Part shown: one piece after another, positions 1 to 7,700 of the stretch
Position numbering within the stretch: the first letter of the stretch is position 1
Layout of the letters: every line of letters begins with the position of its first letter
Source of the DNA: Planctomycetota bacterium
Lineage (GTDB): Bacteria; Planctomycetota; UBA8108; UBA1146
Length of the DNA: 7,890 nt
Reading direction: 5' to 3'
NCBI GenBank assembly: GCA_002691835.1
Contig: NZJA01000002.1
Span: 1 to 7,890, forward strand
Translations under genes and position numbers: made by a program
The notes under the pieces: model-generated
The model's input: the letters and a program-made list of their open reading frames with translations, nothing else
The model's database searches: none
What the model was told of the DNA's origin: nothing

Positions 1-173
1 CCTCGCCGGCTCAGTCTGTCGATGGCAGTGGGCCCCGCAGAAGAAAAACCTGTTGCCCAGAGCGTGTCAGAGAAGCTCGCAGAGAGAAGAAAAGCAAGGA
101 TGCATTTGAGTGTAGGTGGTTTAAAAATGAGCTAGTGCCGCGCTCCCGCATGCAGCGCGGCCGCGCGGCGGGC
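1..173. other. Region downstream of the left gene, no convincing gene
   Basis: No long frame or recognisable protein lies here. On the minus strand it carries a pyrimidine-rich stretch (about 75-105) and an A/T-rich patch (TTTTTAAA, 120-127). I see no AATAAA or TGTAA polyadenylation signal on the minus strand. A 62-codon minus-strand frame (11-199) overlaps the end of the left gene and resembles nothing known to me. I also looked for a continuation of the GT48 protein and found none. Confidence 0.5.
137..161. repeat. GC-rich hairpin just downstream of the left gene's stop codon
   Basis: GCCGCGCT (137-144) pairs exactly with AGCGCGGC (154-161) around a nine-base loop that itself contains GCATGC. 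A perfect 12-base palindrome, GCGCGGCCGCGC, overlaps it at 155-166. The hairpin lies 13-37 bases past the TAG stop at 174-176, so it would fall in the 3' untranslated region. There is no T-run after it, so it is not a bacterial-type terminator. Confidence 0.45.
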
Positions 174-3100
174 CTAGAACTCCGTGAGCTTGGTCGCAAC
201 GTCGTCCCGAAGGGCCACTGGCAGGGTCACTTTCCCAAACTCTAGTTTCGGTGTCAGGTAGTTTGACAGAGTTTTGTCGACGCAGCATACCGGCTTTGCG
301 TTTGGTTGTCCCTCCTGGTGAATACATCGTGTCATTTTGTGCAAAAAGACTATCGGGCAGTTCTTTCCCGGAGTGGGCCGGCCAGCCGAGAGCGCGGATG
401 GCTCCCCACACATGTGCCGGATGGCCTGCACCTTCTTCACTAGCGTCACCCCCCACCATGATCCGAATTTCTTTCCACAATCCTCGCCCAGCTCCAGCAT
501 TTTCTCCCGTCGCTGGTCTGTTTCCTTGGCGATATTCTTTTGCACACGCTCGGGGGAGGCCGGTAGGCCCTGGAATGGGTCCTTTGGTGGTGCAAGTTCC
601 TTTGCCAGGCAAAACCGCAGGCTTTTTGTGAGTGTCTGGGGTGTAAAATGCTCCCATTCGCCATGATACGTTACCTTTTCTGCGTCCATCAGTTCCCTCC
701 ACCATCCTTTTGCCCACTTCATTTTCTCATCTCCCGATAACCGAGTCGAATTGCACTCAGGGCCTACCATCTTCCTACAAGACTCGTGTGCACAGCGGTC
801 GAAATCCTTTTGTTTGGGACAAACAAAGTTCGCAGTCTTTATCTTTTCGCCGGGGCAAAGGCACTTCGGTCGACCAGCCATATCTTGGCCTTTGCAGTCA
901 TCGGTGGTCTCACAGGTCGCTTCGGACTTGTCGAATCTATCTGGCAGCCATGTGTCGAAGGCAAAGTGAGACTTCCACCATGATTCTGGGTTCTGTCGCA
1001 TTTGTCTTGGAAAGACTTTCCGGAGATCCAGACAAGACGGGCGAGGTCGCAAATCAAGGTCAAAGACCTGTGCACTTGTTGTCACCATGAAAATGTGGTC
1101 ATCTTCACCAGCAGCGAGTTTCCTTGGCCCCATGACTGGTAGGAGTGTTTCGACCACAGCATTCTTGGCTTCTGGACGCTCAGTGTTCCATGAATATTTG
1201 TAAGCAGGGCCTTTGCCAAGGCTATCCGGCGCAGCTCCAGGAACTATTTTGCCAAGTTTGATGCTCCGTAGCTTGCCTTTCCAACCCTCAGCTACAGCCA
1301 TATACTTTTGGTTTTCCACCCTGTCGGTGTAAATGCTAAGTCCTGCTCCACTGTAGAACCGCCCATAAAAAGGAGTGAATGACGCGTCAGTCCCAACCCC
1401 ATCTGCACTTGCACCACCATACAGTGCTCGCTCACGGCATTTGGCTCCCGCCAGCTCCTTCTGGTCAATCAGCTGCTCCTTCCCAAGGGAGCCAGCCACA
1501 ACTGCAGACAGAATGCGCCCACACGCATCCATGAAGTACACATGCTTCTCCACAGCTGATACCACGTCGAAAGTCATAGCAACAACGTTGGTTTTACGAT
1601 AGGCCCCGATTGGTCCAGTGTAGCACCGACGCCGACCTATCATCTTCTTACCTTGGGCGGTCTGAGTCGCAAACTTCTGTGTGGCTTGAGGCGAATCGTC
1701 ATGAACTCGTTCATTCGGTATCTTGTTCACCTTGTCCCAGTTGTTTGAAAGCTTGGAAGAAGCCTTGAGCCTCTTTGCGAAGATGGCAGGGTTTCTAGCA
1801 AAGATGGTGGCGTTAACATTTGGTGCAATCGGCGTAGCAGGCGTGAGACCAGCATCTCGGAAATGCAACTCGCACCTGCCTGTGCAAGAATTGAATGGTG
1901 GCACTTCTGCCACATAGAGCTTGGTTTCTACCCCATGAGGAGGACACTGACCTTGACCACTACCTGACCACGTCGGTGCGTGGTCTTTGTTTGACGCACG
2001 AGTGTCCTTGTAGACGCTGTTGGCGGACATGGCCAACCAGAGCTGTCTAGTAAATGCCCCACGACCGTCTGGAACAGCCACCGACTCGAGCACTGTGACT
2101 CTTCGCAGCCTATCTATGGTTTCATCGTTCTCTGTCAGCAATCCACGGGCGTCTTCCTTGGGCTGGAAGGGCATCCATAAGTCGCCAGTGATCAGGCCCC
2201 GCCTGACTTTCTTAATGATGTCATCAAGAAGCAGCAACTTGGCTCTCATGTGTTGCACAGCCTTCCACATCTTGGCTTCAGTCATGCGATTGGCACCAGG
2301 ATTGAAGCCAACAAGTTGAGCAGGGATGTCTTCACTGTCACCTTTGGCCACAGAAGTCAGATTCGAGTACAGTGTGACTCGTTTAGCGATGGCGGTGTCA
2401 CTCGAACTGCACATCTCCTGACAATTCCACTGGCCAGGCTTTGTTTTCATCTTTCCTTCTCCAGCTTCCCAGACCCATTCCATTTTCAGTGGATACGTCT
2501 TTGATGGGTCACATTTAAGTTGCCGACCACAGGTGTTAGTGCGGGCACAAAGGGGATCGTCGTTCTTGCGACATTGCTGTCCTGGTCCGTTGTCTGCAAA
2601 TAACCTCTGGCACTCAAACCGACGATACTCTGCACGCACCGCTGTACATTTCTTGTGGGCATTGACAAAGTCATGCGTGAAGGGACGCGCCGCCAAGTTA
2701 TGGCGGTTGTGGTCCATATGGCTTGGTGATGGTGTGACGTAGTACTTCCCTGCCTTGTCACCAAGATCTTGGACCATACGTGTGTAGCACTTGCTGACAA
2801 TCCTCAGCTCAGCACTGACTTGGCAGTTGAAGAAAGCAGCCAACTTCTCAGACCTTCGCTCCTGCCTCTCATCGTATTGCGCCGTCTTAATAGCAACCTC
2901 TTTGGTCCTCTCTTCAGCAAACATGGCTTCAAGCTCCTGCTTCTGTACTGCATCAGCAATAAGCATCTTTCGCCGCTTCTTTTGTCGCAGCTCATCCCTC
3001 ATCTGATGATTCGCAGCTGTATCTGCAGTCTCTTTCTCTGTGGCGCCATCAGTCTTTGACTTCGCTTTGGATGCCAGCGCATCGTCCTTTGCCTCGCCGA

Positions 3101-4712
3101 GCTCCTCACTGATGCCAGTCTGAGCAAGCAGATACTGCTTGGGTTGAAGCTTCTGCCGCTGCACACTGCACTCCTTCCAGGCACCAGCTTTAATGGTTTT
3201 CCCAGTTCCATCTTTAGGAGCAAGCCATTCCCGGTTCCAGGTAGTGGAGCCCATTGGATGGCCCATTTCGTCTCTCTCAGCAACATCGACCTTCGCATTT
3301 TCCTTCTCGTCTTGCACACATTTGAAGAAAGTCTGCATATGAGGTTTGAAGTACTCGTTGAAGGCAGCAGTGCCACCTTGACTGGCAGAAGCAAACTTCT
3401 TGCTTCCTTCGACCTCCACTCTAGACTCATCAAACACCTTATCCAGAATCTTCCCTGCATGCCCAGCCTGCTCAATCTTGTGCTGATATTTGGCATGCTC
3501 GTTCTGTTCGGCCTTAGACGGCCTGCGCCCATCACGCTTCATGATCATTTCCAGTAGCCTTTTCTTTCTCACTGCATCAGCTACAGGAACGACCGACTTA
3601 CCGAACTCCTTAATGGCATCGAATTCTGCACATGAGAACTTACACACCGAAGCGAGTGGCTGGCCCTTGGCGCTGACAGACTCCTTGGCAAAAGAAGGTC
3701 TGCGGTGCTGTCCATCTTTAGCCTTGTAGACATTCAATTTTTCGGGACGATCTTTGCAGCTTTTCTGATCCTGTTTTTCGGGATTCACTATTGCTTTACA
3801 ATCAGCAAAGTGAGTTGGGTACTTAAACTCGGAGAACTTGTTGAAAATCTCTTCGTTGGTGCAATCGTGCTGTGCCTGAATGACGTGCCACGGCTGAGGT
3901 TTGCCTTCTGTTCCACAGCTCATGGTCTTCTTCAAGAGATGCTGATCCCAGGTCTGCTCCTTCAAGTACGAAGTGACCTTGGCCTTGTGACCAGTGTAAT
4001 AACTAGCATCGGGGCGATGAGACACCTCTTTACCAAGAGGAGACGTCCAGTCTACTGAGCGCAAGCCATCAAACTCCTCCTCTCCTGGGAAATCGGGTGC
4101 AAAGCCAGGGATCCCTCTGGCTGTGAAAGTTCGCATGCCTGACAACGGCGTACCTATTTCGTATTCCAGCAGTTCCAAACGAGCGACATTGTGACGTTGC
4201 CAGCCGTTCGAACCCTTGCTAAATTTCATTGACGAAGTCACCAAACCCTGTGCTGCATAGAAGAACATGCGATCATCAACCCTGTTGTGTGGGATGCGCC
4301 AAGTGTTGTGGTGTGGCTCTAGAGCTCCGTTCTTGGGAAGAACTCCGGGAAGGGCAATGCCGGTGTAAGCAAAGCCCAATTCGGTCTCGGCAACGTCATT
4401 GTACACCAAACCAGAAGAGGACTGGGAACCAAAGGTTGCCCTCTTGTTTGCCACAACATGTGGATTCATTGAAAGACAGCGATGTCTCAATTTGAGTTCG
4501 TAAGCCTCTGGTGTCATAAGATCCTGGTCAGGATCTTGTTTCACTCGCATTTGATGTGTACAGGGCAACCTCTGATTCCAAGGAGTACCGCTCTTGCCTC
4601 CCTTTTGCACATAGCCATGTTTCCAGAAATCGACGACCTGAGTGGTCCTGCCTGTCGCCACATCAATTTGGTATAGAACTCGAGTAGTCTCATCGATGAA
4701 CAGAAGATTTGA
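174..4712 (-). CDS. Large unrecognised protein with NHL-like beta-propeller pieces, 5' end missing
   Basis: I do not recognise this protein as a whole. Residues are numbered from the codon at 4659-4661. About 1,500 codons without a stop, ending in TAG at 174-176, cannot be chance. Just upstream of residue 1 the frame reads LLFIDETTRVLYQIDVATG, which fits the end of an NHL-type propeller blade. Residues 1083-1139 carry a second NHL-like blade (ADGxGTDASF, then YTDR, then LRSIKL), and 1040-1052 and 1188-1203 look like further strands. Between them lie a lysine/glutamate-rich helical stretch (about 540-607) and two cysteine clusters (684-751, seven Cys; 1250-1303, eight Cys). NLT, NAT and NST sequons and the cysteines suggest a secreted or lumenal protein. 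GC is far lower than in the neighbour. There is no usable ATG: 4659-4661 is GTG and the first in-frame ATG is 4548-4550. I end the feature at 4712, after a possible splice acceptor; the true 5' end is unknown. Confidence 0.8.
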   Translation of the reverse strand, partial: SNLLFIDETTRVLYQIDVATGRTTQVVDFWKHGYVQKGGKSGTPWNQRLPCTHQMRVKQDPDQDLMTPEAYELKLRHRCLSMNPHVVANKRATFGSQSSSGLVYNDVAETELGFAYTGIALPGVLPKNGALEPHHNTWRIPHNRVDDRMFFYAAQGLVTSSMKFSKGSNGWQRHNVARLELLEYEIGTPLSGMRTFTARGIPGFAPDFPGEEEFDGLRSVDWTSPLGKEVSHRPDASYYTGHKAKVTSYLKEQTWDQHLLKKTMSCGTEGKPQPWHVIQAQHDCTNEEIFNKFSEFKYPTHFADCKAIVNPEKQDQKSCKDRPEKLNVYKAKDGQHRRPSFAKESVSAKGQPLASVCKFSCAEFDAIKEFGKSVVPVADAVRKKRLLEMIMKRDGRRPSKAEQNEHAKYQHKIEQAGHAGKILDKVFDESRVEVEGSKKFASASQGGTAAFNEYFKPHMQTFFKCVQDEKENAKVDVAERDEMGHPMGSTTWNREWLAPKDGTGKTIKAGAWKECSVQRQKLQPKQYLLAQTGISEELGEAKDDALASKAKSKTDGATEKETADTAANHQMRDELRQKKRRKMLIADAVQKQELEAMFAEERTKEVAIKTAQYDERQERRSEKLAAFFNCQVSAELRIVSKCYTRMVQDLGDKAGKYYVTPSPSHMDHNRHNLAARPFTHDFVNAHKKCTAVRAEYRRFECQRLFADNGPGQQCRKNDDPLCARTNTCGRQLKCDPSKTYPLKMEWVWEAGEGKMKTKPGQWNCQEMCSSSDTAIAKRVTLYSNLTSVAKGDSEDIPAQLVGFNPGANRMTEAKMWKAVQHMRAKLLLLDDIIKKVRRGLITGDLWMPFQPKEDARGLLTENDETIDRLRRVTVLESVAVPDGRGAFTRQLWLAMSANSVYKDTRASNKDHAPTWSGSGQGQCPPHGVETKLYVAEVPPFNSCTGRCELHFRDAGLTPATPIAPNVNATIFARNPAIFAKRLKASSKLSNNWDKVNKIPNERVHDDSPQATQKFATQTAQGKKMIGRRRCYTGPIGAYRKTNVVAMTFDVVSAVEKHVYFMDACGRILSAVVAGSLGKEQLIDQKELAGAKCRERALYGGASADGVGTDASFTPFYGRFYSGAGLSIYTDRVENQKYMAVAEGWKGKLRSIKLGKIVPGAAPDSLGKGPAYKYSWNTERPEAKNAVVETLLPVMGPRKLAAGEDDHIFMVTTSAQVFDLDLRPRPSCLDLRKVFPRQMRQNPESWWKSHFAFDTWLPDRFDKSEATCETTDDCKGQDMAGRPKCLCPGEKIKTANFVCPKQKDFDRCAHESCRKMVGPECNSTRLSGDEKMKWAKGWWRELMDAEKVTYHGEWEHFTPQTLTKSLRFCLAKELAPPKDPFQGLPASPERVQKNIAKETDQRREKMLELGEDCGKKFGSWWGVTLVKKVQAIRHMCGEPSALSAGRPTPGKNCPIVFLHKMTRCIHQEGQPNAKPVCCVDKTLSNYLTPKLEFGKVTLPVALRDDVATKLTEF
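1245..1415 (-). other. NHL-like beta-propeller blade
   Basis: Residues 1083-1139 of the left gene. The order GASADGVGTDASF, a PxG-like turn, SIYTDRVENQKYMAVA and GKLRSIKLG follows the NHL pattern GxADGxGxxAxF...P.G...lYvaD.....IrkI. It is divergent and assigned by eye. Together with the blade end at the 5' edge of the frame, it suggests a propeller whose blades are split by a roughly 1,000-residue insert. Confidence 0.5.
2841..3041 (-). other. Charged helical (possible coiled-coil) segment
   Basis: Residues 541-607 of the left gene are dominated by K, E, R, Q and A with no proline or cysteine and with regularly spaced Leu/Met/Ile. The motif IADAVQKQELEAMF here resembles VADAVRKKRLLEMI at residues 360-373, so a short helical unit may occur twice. 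No function can be assigned. Confidence 0.4.
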
Positions 4713-4771
4713 CTGGCGCCGCCCTCCGGAGAAACGACTAAAGCGGATTAGTCGACCGATGCCTTCGTCAC
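4713..4771 (-). other. Candidate 59-base GT-AG intron at the gene junction
   Basis: On the minus strand a GTGACG donor starts at 4771 and a GCCAG acceptor ends at 4713, with CTAAT, a plausible branch-point sequence, about 35 bases before the acceptor. Both splice sites fall between codons, so removal would fuse FTFLS of the glucan-synthase frame to SNLLFIDE of the left frame without a stop. A second in-phase donor, GTCGAC at 4756, would give a 44-base intron. This is inferred from sequence only. The resulting protein would lack the GT48 catalytic domain, which argues against it. Confidence 0.25.
4735..4754. repeat. Perfect inverted repeat at the gene junction (7-bp arms, 6-base loop)
   Basis: CGACTAA (4735-4741) and TTAGTCG (4748-4754) are exact reverse complements separated by AGCGGA. 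The right arm contains the TAA stop codon of the glucan-synthase frame (4748-4750, read on the minus strand). Pairing does not extend beyond seven bases on either side. The repeat sits where GC content steps and where both genes become incomplete, so it may mark a recombination or template-switch point. A chance hairpin is also possible. Confidence 0.6.
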
Positions 4772-7700
4772 GGACAGGAAGGTGAACATGCGGTGGAAGT
4801 TGCAGAACACCATGCCCCAGCCGAGGTGCTCGCGGAAGGTCTTTCGGAACACTCCGGCGAGTCGGCCGGAGTGGTGCTTCGCGGCGTCTTTCGCCCGCAA
4901 AAAGTGTCGAAACCGGGCGTAAGCCGACGCCGCGCCGTGGAACGTGGGCTCCGATCGAAGCATCTTCATCATCGTCGCCTTGTCCCAGAACGCCTCGTTG
5001 ATGTCATCGTAGCCGACGCGCGCGTGTAGCCGTTTGGTGAGCGTCATGGACTCGGTGATGGCTCCGTGGAAGGGAATCGCGACGCTCTCGACGAAATCAC
5101 CCTCGGGTAGTCCCCCGCCCGTCGCGGTCCCCCCGGGTGACCTCGGGACGGAGAGCTCGGCGTTCATGCTGAGCGCCAGGGGTACCCCGCCGCTCGTCGG
5201 TGACGGCGCGACGACGGAACACGCCGCGACGTGGTACGTGAAGCTCAGCATCTCCGGCAGTAACCGGCAGTTCGCGGCTTCGACGTAGATCATCTCGAAG
5301 AGAACAATCTGGCACAGCTTCGTGTTGTTGACGAGCACCTTGTCGTCGTTGGCGTGATCGACGTGCGTGGACCCGAGGGTGGGCGGCGCACCTCGCAGGG
5401 ACAGGTCGTGAAACTCGGTGTGCTCCAGCCACCGCTCGTACCCCGCGAAGGTCCGTTCGTGAAGCTTCGTCACCGCGAACCGCGCGGACGGGCCCTTGGC
5501 GCAGTCCACGCCCTGGCCCGCTTGTGGGGACTCGCCCAGTTGCGTCATGTTCCACAGGTTCTTGGCCATCTTGTCCACCACGAGCTCGCGCGTGGCTCCC
5601 GGTGCGTCCGGGTCGTCTGCGTTGGACGCCTTGGACTGGAACCCGAACATGCCGCCGATGTTATCGGCGATGGGCCGGATCCGTCTTCGCCACGCTTCTA
5701 TCCCTTTTTCAATTTCGGATTCACCCGTGGGGGGCGGGCCGGGTCGCGAGAGCCTCGGGCCGTCGCCGTCCGCATCCGACGAAGCCGCCGGTTCGTGACA
5801 CAGCTGGACCTCCGCCGCGCGGCACAGCCGAAGCTCGCCGCTGAGGATGTCGGACGCCGCGAGCTTCGCGGAGGCTTCATCCCGGGACGTCGCGGTGACC
5901 AGGTACTTTGCGAGGGGGAAACCGGCTCGAGCCAGCGACCCCATCGCGTCCCTGTACCACCGCCCGAGCTGCTTCCGCTTCATCATCAGCGCCACCACCA
6001 AGTACAACACGGCGAACGCCACGAGCACGGTGTGAATCTCGACTTCGAGCTTCATGGCGTCGATCTGCTCCTGCTGCGGGCAGCTGGTATCCCCGGGCTG
6101 CGCGTAACCGTTCGACTCCGCCGTGACGTAACCCACCACGTCGCTCGCGACCTTAGGAGGCGCCGGGCACATCCGCGGGCTCACCTTGTGAATCTGGCCC
6201 ATCGCGTGGCACGTCATGAACGCGCTCTGCAGCGAGCTCTCCACCGGGTTGATCACCCCCGGGGGATGTTGGAGCACGGCGGTGAAGTTCTCAAAGCCGG
6301 CGTACGGCGGGACGACGTCGCCGGGTGCCAGGTCCAGCCCGTGAAAGGCGTCAGCCTCGACCCGCGTGAACGTCTCCATCGTCTTGCGCACGTGAGCGCT
6401 CATCGCGCGGCCGCAGTCGGGATACTCCACGGGGTCGTAAGGCGCATCGTGTGGGTGCTGGCCGATGAACGGCGTGCAGCTACCCCCGTCGGCCCACAGC
6501 ATCTTGAGCGCAAAGTACGCGGCTCGCGGTCGGAGTAAGTCAACCTTGTTGATCGAGCACCGCTTTTTGACCGCCATCAACCCGAACCACTCCTCGTTGA
6601 CGTAAAGGTCCGGCTGCGTCGGCGACGCGTAGCCGCACGGCGAGTGGAGGTACTCCTTCAGCGACGGGCACACGCGCGTCACCGGCGGTACACGCGGGTC
6701 CGTCGTGGGAACCGGCGTCACGCTCTTACCCTTCCACCACTCGTCCACCCACGACATGATCGCGCCGCCGCTGATGAACCGTTCGCCGCAACCCGCCGCG
6801 CACGTCGTGGCGTGCCTCTCTAAGTCCTCCACCATGCTCATCAGCCAATCAGCTTGCGACACCTCATCCTCCTCGCCCATCGTGTCGTACCCGTTGGCAC
6901 CCTCCAGCTTCGGGTTGAGGCTGTACGCGTCCACGCCGTACTCGGTGATCACCAGCGGCTTGTCGGACACGGCGTGAAACCGCTGAAACAGACCCATGGG
7001 CGCAAAGTACCTGCGGGTGTACAGGTTCACGCCCCAAAAGTCCAGGTGCTTCATGTACCGATCGGAGGCTTTGATCCATGCCGCCGCGCCCCACGTGTCC
7101 TGCCCGACGAGGTGCTGTTTAGTCGCCGGGAGGTTGACGTTCGCGAGGGCGGTGCCGCACAGGATGCCCTCTTCCTTCACCGCCTCGCACAAATCGTCGA
7201 TCGCCCTCATGAGCTTCTCCACGGAGTTACCAAACTGGCACTTGCCGATCCCGAAGTTCTCCGCGAGGTCCTTGTCGCAGGCGAAGAGGTTCCAAGGTCC
7301 GTTGAGCTCGTTACCGACGATCCAAGCCACGACCGCCGGGTGCCTCGCCGCGCGAATGAGACTCTTAATCTTACCCTTGCTCTCCTCAATCGATCGAGGC
7401 GTATCCAACATTGACTTGGTCCCGTCATCGAACCCGTACCCAACCACGACGGCGATACCGTACCTGTGACACAAATCGAAGAAGTGCGTGTGCCTGTGCG
7501 AGTGCTTGAGGGTGTACACCCGTAGGGTGTTCACCCCCGCGGCGGCCATCAACGGAATATCGCGTTCGTATATCCCCGCAAACTCAGACGTGAAAAAGTC
7601 TCCGTAAGGCTCGAACCAATCCGGGTCCCATCCGACGGGTATCGGCGAGTAACACAGCGCGCGCATCAGCCACGGCTCGCCGTCTAGGTACAGCGTCCTG

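Noticed and set aside
3144..3557. Plus-strand open frame of 137 codons opposite the left gene
   Set aside because: No recognisable motif, and it lies entirely inside the much longer minus-strand frame; treated as a shadow.
4659..4661. GTG as the start codon of the left gene
   Set aside because: The DNA looks eukaryotic, where GTG starts are rare, and coding-like propeller sequence continues upstream of this codon.
157..4756. NotI site (157-164) and SalI site (4751-4756) flanking the low-GC block, as if a cDNA cloning insert
   Set aside because: Further GTCGAC sites occur inside the left gene (near 275 and 869), no poly-A or adapter sequence is present, and a NotI site is unsurprising in GC-rich DNA.
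4739..4771. Shorter 33-base intron ending at the TTTAG acceptor
   Set aside because: After this acceptor the left frame resumes in a different phase from the phase-0 donors, so it would not join the frames, and the length is below usual intron sizes.
5354..6538. Plus-strand open frame of 394 codons opposite the glucan-synthase gene
   Set aside because: Its translation is Arg/His/Val-rich with no recognisable domain, typical of an antisense frame in GC-rich coding sequence; the minus-strand frame has clear domains over the same bases.
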